Below are positions 6,619-11,976 of a stretch of 11,976 bases of DNA, piece by piece; within the stretch, counting starts at the first letter, position 1, and the number at the start of each line of letters is the position of its first letter. A program made the position numbers and the translations under genes. The notes under the pieces were generated by a model, which saw only the letters and a list, made by a program, of their open reading frames with translations, made no database searches and was not told where the DNA came from. Where the stretch lies: NCBI GenBank assembly GCA_025960445.1, contig JAICIT010000032.1, positions 1-11,976 of the forward strand, written 5' to 3'. This DNA comes from Bradyrhizobium sp. GTDB lineage: Bacteria > Pseudomonadota > Alphaproteobacteria > Rhizobiales > Xanthobacteraceae.

Positions 6619-6963
6619 CGCCGCTACTCCAGCTTTGGGCCGCTCCGATCCTTGGCCCCTCACGAAACCCACGATGTAACTTCGCGCAATGGAACTTGTT
6701 CCAGGCCGGGAAGATCGCTATTTGCCGGCTCGCCGGATGTCTCTGCGGCAGTTTCTCCGAGGCGCTTTCGGGCCGGTCACGTAATCGGAGATTGCAGTGT
6801 TTGCCAGGTGATGGATGGCGTTCTTAATGCCGCAGGTGAACGGTCACGAACCCAGCGATTCCTCTGCCCGTTCGCAAAACACCCGCTGTGCGGCGCAAGA
6901 ATCCGAACTTGCTGAATCAGGTTCCCGGCGGCAACATCTGGGGCCATCATCTCCGGGGCTTGC
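6619..6963. other. Divergent intergenic region, DUF1328 gene to acyltransferase gene
   Basis: These 345 bases contain the EcfG-type promoter of the DUF1328 gene in the left part. Possible reading frames across the rest lack homology and usable ribosome binding sites. No clear sigma-70 promoter could be picked for the acyltransferase gene, and nothing else is recognised between about 6710 and 6960. Confidence 0.5.
6678..6702 (-). promoter_or_regulatory. EcfG-type promoter of the DUF1328 gene
   Basis: On the minus strand GGAAC (6702-6698) is followed after 17 bases by GTT (6680-6678), that is GGAAC-N16-AGTT, the exact spacing of the EcfG consensus GGAAC-N16-CGTT with one -10 base different. 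The predicted start near 6670 leaves a leader of about 50 bases before the ATG at 6618. The -35 lies in a 14-base dyad, TGGAAC-TT-GTTCCA (6690-6703); its plus-strand copy of GGAAC has no GTT at the right distance. Confidence 0.5.
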
Positions 6964-8148
6964 ATGACGTCTATTTCCAGCACTGTGGAGTCCGCTCAGG
7001 TCGGCACGGCTGCACAGGTCAAAGTCCGCAATTTCGCGCTCGATCGCACCCGGACCTTCCTGACGCTGGTGGTGCTCGTCCACCATGCCGTCATTCCATA
7101 TACCTATTTCGGGCACACCGACCCAAAGTCGTGGATCGGATTTGACGCTGTCGTGCTCGCCACCGACAGCTTCTTCATGGCGATGTTCTTTTTTCTCTCC
7201 GGCCTGTTCGTCTGGCCAAGCCTTCGCCACAAGGCGCCACAGATTTTTATTCGGGATCGTTTGCTCCGGCTCGGCCTGCCATTCGTGATCGCTGCATTCA
7301 CCATCATACCCCTCGCGTATTACGCGATCGCACTTCGCCATTATCCAAATATTGGGTTCGCGGAATTCTGGTGGAACACAATCACCGTTGGCCCTTGGCC
7401 GAGCGGTCCGATCTGGTTCGTATGGCTGTTGCTCGCGTTCGACCTGTCGGCGAGCCTGCTCTATCGGCTTTCAAACGGATTGGTCGATCCGATCAACCGA
7501 ATGTCGTTGCGCGGCTTCGACAGGCCGGCTCTTTTTTACCTGTTCCTGCTAGGCGTCACTGCGGTGCTTTTAATTCCGGCGCGGATCTACTACGGACCCA
7601 GCCATTGGTTCGAATTCGGTCCGTTCTCGGTCCAGGCGAGCCGCTTGCTGTTCTATGCCGCCTACTTCTTCATCGGAGCCGGGGTGGGTGCTGCGAATTT
7701 CGAGCGTGGCCTGCTAAGCGCGAGCGGGCGGCTGGCCAACAGCGGCTGGACCTGGGTGATCGCGACGATCATTCCGTATTGCCTGCTCTGGGCGCTCATT
7801 GCCATCAAGCGCGAAATACTTGGCAATCCCCCGGTGCTGCCGACCTGGTACGAAGCGAGTTACGGCCTGTGTTTCGTTGCCTTCAGCGCCGCCATACTGT
7901 TCGCGATCCTGGCCTACTTCCTGAAATTCAACCGATCGGGATGGAGCATTTTGGATCCGATGCAGGCCGATGCATACGGCATGTTTCTCGTGCACTACCC
8001 GATCGTGCTCTGGCTGCAATATTGGATGTTCGACTTCGACCTGCCGGCGGTTGTGAAGGCCGTGGTCGCGTTCGTGCTGACCGTCGTACTGAGCTGGGCC
8101 GCAACGGCTGCGTTACGCAAGATCCCCGGTGCCAAGCACGTGCTCTGA
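6964..8148 (+). CDS. Acyltransferase-3 family integral membrane protein
   Basis: The 394-residue protein has about ten hydrophobic segments and the N-terminal signature of the acyltransferase-3 family (OpgC/OafA-like): Arg30 with RTFLTLVVLVHH (30-41), whose histidine pair is the usual catalytic region, then FFFLSGLFVWPSLRHK (75-90) and the basic RDRLLRLGLP (97-106). Members transfer acetyl, succinyl or other acyl groups to periplasmic or surface glycans; the acceptor cannot be told here since no glycan-synthesis genes are nearby. The ATG at 6964 gives the expected length, but only a weak G-rich stretch precedes it, so the start is less sure than the function. It stands alone on its strand; no plus-strand U-tract terminator is visible after the stop. 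Confidence 0.87.
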   Translation: MTSISSTVESAQVGTAAQVKVRNFALDRTRTFLTLVVLVHHAVIPYTYFGHTDPKSWIGFDAVVLATDSFFMAMFFFLSGLFVWPSLRHKAPQIFIRDRLLRLGLPFVIAAFTIIPLAYYAIALRHYPNIGFAEFWWNTITVGPWPSGPIWFVWLLLAFDLSASLLYRLSNGLVDPINRMSLRGFDRPALFYLFLLGVTAVLLIPARIYYGPSHWFEFGPFSVQASRLLFYAAYFFIGAGVGAANFERGLLSASGRLANSGWTWVIATIIPYCLLWALIAIKREILGNPPVLPTWYEASYGLCFVAFSAAILFAILAYFLKFNRSGWSILDPMQADAYGMFLVHYPIVLWLQYWMFDFDLPAVVKAVVAFVLTVVLSWAATAALRKIPGAKHVL

Positions 8149-8189
8149 AAGAGATCGTGCTGGGCGCTGCTCTCATCCCCGAAGGATGG

Positions 8190-8217
8190 AAAACCCGACC
8201 AAGTTTCCTTGGCCGGG
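8190..8217 (-). terminator. Intrinsic terminator of the Flp pilin gene
   Basis: On the minus strand a 10-base stem (8217-8208 with 8203-8194, nine canonical pairs and one G-U) closes a GAAA tetraloop and is followed directly by TTTT (8193-8190). It lies 84 bases after the flp stop codon. In the opposite sense one pair becomes a mismatch and no T-run follows, so its direction is clear. Confidence 0.8.
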
Positions 8218-8300
8218 CTGTACATGGAGCTACGTTCTTGCCTCTGAGAAGGCTAGTGATCACATTCTGCTTGCTGCAGCGGCGGTGACCTTCGCCGTTA

Positions 8301-8468
8301 CTACGGTGCCAACTTGGTCTTAAGCGAGTCGAACTTACCGTTGAGGTTGCTGCCCAGGCCGTTCACGGCGGCAATAATCGCGAGCGAAATTCCGGCTGCA
8401 ATCAGGCCGTATTCGATCGCGGTAGCGCCGGATTCGTCCGCGAAAAACTTCTTGAGAACGCTCTTCAT
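8301..8468 (-). CDS. Flp/Fap-type (type IVb) pilin subunit, orphan
   Basis: This 55-residue precursor has the complete Flp pilin layout: a short basic leader (MKSVLKKFFADESG), the processing site after Gly14, then ATAIEYGLIAAG (15-26) with the glutamate at mature position five and the adjacent tyrosine, a hydrophobic helix to about 36, and a polar tail. Flp pilins are cleaved by a TadV-type prepilin peptidase and assembled by the tad machinery into adhesive fibres; none of the tad/cpa genes is in the window. GGAGG stands just before two tandem ATG codons (8471 and 8468); the second has the better spacing. The gene has its own candidate promoter and a strong terminator, so it is probably expressed alone. 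Confidence 0.92.
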   Translation of the reverse strand: MKSVLKKFFADESGATAIEYGLIAAGISLAIIAAVNGLGSNLNGKFDSLKTKLAP

Positions 8469-8504
8469 CATACCTCCAGAGGGGTTGTGCTTCGGATCAT
8501 AAGC

Positions 8505-8520
8505 AACCTGAAGGTAGGTT
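8505..8520. repeat. Short dyad in the flp leader
   Basis: AACCT (8505-8509) and AGGTT (8516-8520) are inverted copies around six bases, inside the predicted flp leader about 37 bases before the start codon. It may be a small mRNA hairpin; the five-base arms could also be chance. Confidence 0.25.
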
Positions 8521-8550
8521 AGAGCAGCTTAAAGTTGAGTGAATCCAACT

Positions 8551-8573
8551 GAATCAATTATAGATAGTGATTC
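8551..8573. promoter_or_regulatory. Dyad overlapping the flp -10 element, possible operator
   Basis: GAATCA (8551-8556) and TGATTC (8568-8573) are perfect inverted copies around 11 bases. The candidate minus-strand -10 TATAAT (8562-8557) lies within the dyad, the position expected for a repressor site. A further GAATC stands at 8541-8545. Binding protein unknown. Confidence 0.35.
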
Positions 8574-8586
8574 GGCCGTGGCGCAA
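8557..8586 (-). promoter_or_regulatory. Candidate sigma-70-type promoter of the Flp pilin gene
   Basis: On the minus strand TTGCGC (8586-8581) is followed after 18 bases by a perfect TATAAT (8562-8557). Transcription would start near 8550, about 80 bases before the flp ATG. The -35 is partial. Confidence 0.45.
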
Positions 8587-8695
8587 TTCGACAGTGCTGC
8601 AATGTATCCGAATCCCGATGCTGAGCCCCCGGATGGATATGCGATAAGCCGGACGATTTGCCGAACCATGCCCCCGCACCGCTTAACCGCTCAAG

Positions 8696-10903
8696 TCAGG
8701 ACGCGCCGCCGTTCATGTAAGCCGGAAACCAGCCCTCGAACCCGGCCTTGAGTGAGGCGATCGAAACCGCGGGTTCGCCCGCGATGGCAATGGCATCGCC
8801 GCCGCTCGTACCGATGCGAACGCAAGCCACATCGGCACCCCTCATTTTCGCCAACACTCGCCCCGCGTCTTCCGCGCGCACCGTCACGATATACCGTGCC
8901 TGGTCTTCGCCGAACCAGTACGCATGCGGGACAATGGCCGCGGGTGCCGCCGATAGCTCCGCGCCTAACCCGCCTGCCATTGCCATTTCGGCGAGCGCGA
9001 TCAACAGGCCGCCGTCCGATACGTCATGCGCCGCCGTTGCGGTGCCTGCGTGGATCATCCCGCGCACGACATCGCCATTGCGTTTCTCGGCGGCGAGGTC
9101 GACGGGTGGGGGTGCGCCCTCCTCCCGGCCGCAGATGTCGCGCAGGTAAACCGATTGGCCCAGCCAACCGTGGGTTTCGCCGATCAGCAGGATCGCCTCG
9201 CCTTCCGCCTTGAATGCAAGCGTCGCGGATTTCGAAAAATTGTCGAGCAGCCCAACTCCGCCGATCGAGGGTGTTGGCAGGATGCCGCGGCCGTTGGTCT
9301 CGTTGTAGAGCGAGACGTTGCCGGAGACGACGGGGAAATCGAGCGCGACGCAAGCTTCCGCGATCCCTTTCAGGCAGCCGACGAATTGGCCCATGATCTC
9401 GGGCCGCTCGGGATTGCCGAAATTGAGATTGTCGGTGATCGCCAGCGGTCGCCCGCCCACCGCGGTGATATTGCGCCAGGCTTCCGCAACCGCCTGCTTG
9501 CCGCCTTCAAAAGGATCGGCCTCGCAATAGCGCGGCGTCACATCGACGGTGAGCGCCAGCCCCTTCGGCCCGTCCTGCACTCGCACCACCGCGGCATCGC
9601 CGCCGGGGCGCTGTACCGTGTTGCCCAAGATAACGTGATCGTATTGCTCCCAGACCCAGCGCTTCGAGCACAGCTCCGGCGTCGCAATCAACTTGGCCAA
9701 CGCGGATGAAATTCCGATCGGCGCTTTGACATCGCGGGCATGGATCACCGGCTGCGGCGGTGAGGCGACATGCGGGCGATCGTACAGCGGCGCCTCGTCG
9801 CCCAGCTCTTTTATCGGCAAGTCCGCCATGACGTCGCCGCCATGCTTCACCACGAAGCGCTTGCTCGGCGTGGTGTAGCCGACCACGGCGAAATCGAGTC
9901 CCCATTTCCGGAAGATCGCCTCGGCCTGCTTTTCCTTTTCGGGCTTGAGCACCATGAGCATGCGCTCCTGGCTCTCGGACAGCATCATCTCGTAGGCACT
10001 CATGCCGGTCTCGCGCGTCGGCACCGCGTCGAGATCGAGATCGACGCCGAGATCGCCCTTGGCGCCCATTTCCACCGCCGAACAGGTCAGCCCCGCCGCG
10101 CCCATGTCCTGGATCGCGATCACGCAATCGGCTTCCATGATCTCGAGGCACGCTTCCAGCAACAACTTCTCGGCAAAGGGATCGCCGACCTGCACGGTCG
10201 GACGCTTCTCGGCGGAGTCTTCGTCGAACTCGGCTGATGCCATCGAGGCGCCATGAATGCCGTCCCGGCCTGTCTTGGAGCCGAGATAGACAATCGGCAT
10301 GTTCACGCCCGACGCCGCCGCGTAGAAAATTTTATCGCTGTCGGCGAGGCCGACCGCCATAGCGTTGACGAGGATGTTGCCGTCGTAGCGAGTATGGAAA
10401 CGCACCTGTCCGCCGACCGTGGGCACGCCGAACGAATTGCCGTAACCGCCCACACCGGCGACGACGCCGGACACCAGATGTCTCGTCTTCGGATGCTCCG
10501 GTGCGCCGAACGACAGCGCATTCAGGCAGGCGATCGGGCGAGCGCCCATCGTGAAAACGTCGCGCAGGATGCCGCCAACTCCGGTGGTTGCGCCTTGATA
10601 CGGCTCGATGTAGCTCGGATGGTTGTGGCTCTCCATCTTGAACACCACCGCCTGCCCGTCGCCGATATCGATGACGCCGGCGTTCTCGCCCGGTCCCTGA
10701 ATTACCCACGGCGCTTTGGTCGGTAACCCGCGCAGATGCAGCCGCGATGATTTGTACGAGCAGTGCTCGTTCCACATCGCCGAGAAGATCCCAAGCTCGG
10801 TGAAGCTCGGCACCCGGCCGATCAGCTTCAGGATGCGCTCATATTCGTCCGGCTTCAGGCCGTGGCTGGCGACGAGTTCGGGCGTGATTTGCGGCTGGTT
10901 CAT
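8696..10903 (-). CDS. purL: Phosphoribosylformylglycinamidine synthase subunit PurL (short form)
   Basis: PurL is the ATP-dependent amidotransferase subunit that converts FGAR and ammonia to FGAM, step four of purine synthesis. The 735-residue length is that of the short form that needs separate PurQ (glutaminase) and PurS; purQ is at the right edge. Landmarks are [12 protein letters not shown] at 43-54 with His47, [14 protein letters not shown] (70-83), [10 protein letters not shown] (88-97) and the following glycine-rich ATTGVGG (105-111), all AIRS/PurL nucleotide-fold elements repeated in the second half (for example [11 protein letters not shown]). The protein is full-length, ending MNGGAS. 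The ATG at 10903 matches family starts; only a weak AAGAG precedes it. A plus-strand thioesterase gene separates it from purQ. No T-run terminator is visible after its stop. Confidence 0.97.
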   Translation of the reverse strand: MNQPQITPELVASHGLKPDEYERILKLIGRVPSFTELGIFSAMWNEHCSYKSSRLHLRGLPTKAPWVIQGPGENAGVIDIGDGQAVVFKMESHNHPSYIEPYQGATTGVGGILRDVFTMGARPIACLNALSFGAPEHPKTRHLVSGVVAGVGGYGNSFGVPTVGGQVRFHTRYDGNILVNAMAVGLADSDKIFYAAASGVNMPIVYLGSKTGRDGIHGASMASAEFDEDSAEKRPTVQVGDPFAEKLLLEACLEIMEADCVIAIQDMGAAGLTCSAVEMGAKGDLGVDLDLDAVPTRETGMSAYEMMLSESQERMLMVLKPEKEKQAEAIFRKWGLDFAVVGYTTPSKRFVVKHGGDVMADLPIKELGDEAPLYDRPHVASPPQPVIHARDVKAPIGISSALAKLIATPELCSKRWVWEQYDHVILGNTVQRPGGDAAVVRVQDGPKGLALTVDVTPRYCEADPFEGGKQAVAEAWRNITAVGGRPLAITDNLNFGNPERPEIMGQFVGCLKGIAEACVALDFPVVSGNVSLYNETNGRGILPTPSIGGVGLLDNFSKSATLAFKAEGEAILLIGETHGWLGQSVYLRDICGREEGAPPPVDLAAEKRNGDVVRGMIHAGTATAAHDVSDGGLLIALAEMAMAGGLGAELSAAPAAIVPHAYWFGEDQARYIVTVRAEDAGRVLAKMRGADVACVRIGTSGGDAIAIAGEPAVSIASLKAGFEGWFPAYMNGGAS

Positions 10904-10953
10904 GAGGCTCTTGCGCGATTAAGCTGTCTTATTAGGGAGATCGGCGACGGCGG

Positions 10954-10965
10954 AAAAGGCCTTTT
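10954..10965. repeat. Perfect 12-base palindrome between purL and the thioesterase gene
   Basis: AAAAGGCCTTTT reads the same on both strands and lies 51 bases before purL and 117 bases before the thioesterase start, in a divergent promoter region of 178 bases. It may be an operator; no known regulator site is recognised. Confidence 0.3.
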
Positions 10966-11081
10966 AGGACGCAATTTCCCGCTGTCCATAGCTTTACCGG
11001 CGGATCACGAATGCCGGCGATTTGCACATCGGGTGCGGATCGGATTTAAGGACGGAATAATTCAATTGAAGGCCCAATCGC

Positions 11082-11570
11082 GTGCATGACCTGACCAAAT
11101 CCGCATTCCTCAACCGCCCCGACCTGCACGTTGCGACCTCAGGCGAATTCAAGGGCTGGCGCACGTGGAGCCGGGACAATTTCGAGACCCATAACGGCCC
11201 GTTCTGGCATCGCATGGAGGATGACGGCCGCATTCGTTGCGCGTTTCGAGTCGAAAAAAAGCACCTCAATGGGATGCGCAACGTCCATGGCGGCGCCTTC
11301 ATGGGATTTGCGGATTATTGTCTGTTCGCGACCGCCGCGCCGGTGCTGCAGGGGCCGGGAGTGACCGTATCGTTTGGCTGTGAATTTCTCGATGCGGCGC
11401 GCGAAGGCGAACTGGTCGAGGGGTCGGGCGAGATCATGCGGGCCGGCGGCTCGATGATCTTCATGCGCGGTCTGTTAACAAGCGGGGAGCGCCCACTGTT
11501 CACATTTTCAGGCACTATCAAGCGGATGAAGTGGCGACCGCCAGCCGCTGCCGGCAACGACGCCGCATAA
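11082..11570 (+). CDS. PaaI-type hotdog-fold thioesterase
   Basis: The 162-residue protein has the hotdog core of PaaI-like acyl-CoA thioesterases: NVHGGAFMGFAD at 67-78, where the HGG turn and Asp78 mark the active-site helix, followed by the strand GVTVSFGCEFLDAAREGELVE in outline (93-113) and the GSGEIMRAGGSMIF segment. The N-terminal 45 residues are longer than the minimal domain. Members hydrolyse aromatic or short acyl-CoA thioesters; the natural substrate is not predictable here. The start is GTG at 11082 with GAAGG about ten bases upstream. It sits opposite to purL and purQ, between them, and ends 13 bases before the purQ stop. It has no obvious role in purine synthesis. Confidence 0.88.
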   Translation: MHDLTKSAFLNRPDLHVATSGEFKGWRTWSRDNFETHNGPFWHRMEDDGRIRCAFRVEKKHLNGMRNVHGGAFMGFADYCLFATAAPVLQGPGVTVSFGCEFLDAAREGELVEGSGEIMRAGGSMIFMRGLLTSGERPLFTFSGTIKRMKWRPPAAAGNDAA

Positions 11571-11583
11571 CGCATCTCTCAAA

Positions 11584-11976
11584 TCAGGCGGCGCGCTCCA
11601 GATGCGCTGCGAGCCCTGCGAACAGGCCGCGACCGTCAGTACATCCCATGATGTCTTCGACGTGGTTTTCCGGATGCGGCATCATGCCGAGCACGTTGCC
11701 TCGCTCGTTGACGATTCCAGCGATCGAATGCGCCGCGCCGTTGATGTTGGAAGGCGCGTCCACCACGCCCTCTTTCGAGCAATAGCGATAGAGCACCCTT
11801 CCCTCGCCCTCGAGCCGTTTCAGCGTCTCATCGTCGGCCTCGTAATTGCCCTCGCCGTGGGCAATCGGCACGCGAATGACCTGCCCGGCGTTGTAGCCGC
11901 GCGTGAATGGCGAGTCGGATCGCTCGACCCGCAGATGCACATCGCGGCAAACGAACTTCAATTGCGCATTGCGCAT
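11584..11976 (-). CDS. purQ: Phosphoribosylformylglycinamidine synthase glutaminase subunit PurQ, C-terminal part
   Basis: PurQ is the class I glutamine amidotransferase that supplies ammonia to PurL. Only the last 130 residues are in the window; the 5' end, with the nucleophilic cysteine, lies past the right edge. The visible part contains PIAHGEGNY (37-45 of the fragment), the [12 protein letters not shown] segment (78-89) and MMPHPE (98-103), whose His101 and Glu103 complete the catalytic triad. The stop at 11584 gives a normal family C-terminus ([13 protein letters not shown]). purS and purC usually lie upstream in this order in related bacteria, but cannot be checked here. Together with purL it is the purine part of the window, split by the opposing thioesterase gene. 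Confidence 0.96.
   Translation of the reverse strand: MRNAQLKFVCRDVHLRVERSDSPFTRGYNAGQVIRVPIAHGEGNYEADDETLKRLEGEGRVLYRYCSKEGVVDAPSNINGAAHSIAGIVNERGNVLGMMPHPENHVEDIMGCTDGRGLFAGLAAHLERAA

Noticed and set aside
6691..6715. EcfG-type promoter on the plus strand reading toward the acyltransferase gene
   Set aside because: GGAAC is present because of the local palindrome, but the base triplet at the proper distance is GAT, not GTT, and the gene start is far away.
7371..8288. Open frame of about 300 codons on the plus strand overlapping the acyltransferase gene
   Set aside because: Off-frame copy of the acyltransferase region, Arg-rich, without any family motif.
9026..9709. Plus-strand open frames opposite purL
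   Set aside because: purL is continuous and full-length with all motifs; the antisense frames are coding shadows.
1..11976. CRISPR array, insertion sequence, prophage, tRNA or defence system
   Set aside because: No regular direct repeats, transposase or integrase motifs, tRNA cloverleaf sequence or defence-type domains were seen. The macro-domain protein is a stand-alone housekeeping type, not part of a toxin-antitoxin pair.

Overview
This 12-kb, GC-rich window looks like core chromosome of an alphaproteobacterium of the Bradyrhizobium/Rhodopseudomonas type. The inference rests on protein character, on a separate purQ and short purL, on bolA and a CGFS glutaredoxin in the same neighbourhood, and on two promoters of the alphaproteobacterial general-stress (EcfG) type. 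No transposase, integrase, CRISPR array, phage gene, tRNA or rRNA was seen. No clearly new multi-gene system is visible; the most interesting content is regulatory and contextual.

Layout from left to right. On the minus strand, positions 1-1707 hold a run transcribed in the order grxD (monothiol glutaredoxin), a macro-domain protein and a secreted beta-lactamase-fold serine hydrolase that is cut by the window edge. On the plus strand, 2019-4293 is a two-gene ergothioneine operon, egtB-egtD, with a very good EcfG-type promoter just upstream. A minus-strand LtrA-family membrane protein (4269-5519) overlaps the end of egtD tail to tail, and bolA (5577-5810) lies upstream of it. Then come a plus-strand DUF427 protein (6039-6398), a minus-strand DUF1328 two-helix membrane peptide (6445-6618) with a second EcfG-type promoter, and a plus-strand acyltransferase-3 membrane protein (6964-8148). 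An orphan Flp/Fap pilin gene of only 55 codons follows on the minus strand (8301-8468), with its own candidate promoter, an overlapping dyad and a strong intrinsic terminator. The right end carries purine synthesis genes: purL (8696-10903) and the 3' end of purQ (11584 to the edge), both minus, separated by a plus-strand PaaI-type thioesterase.

How the genes fit together. BolA and CGFS glutaredoxins are partners in iron-sulfur handling, and here they flank a cassette containing the ergothioneine genes and ltrA. Ergothioneine is a low-molecular-weight redox buffer, so the middle of the window is a redox/stress neighbourhood. The EcfG-type sites before egtB and before the DUF1328 gene suggest general-stress control of two separate units. 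PurQ and PurL are subunits of the same enzyme, FGAM synthase, together with PurS, which is not in the window.
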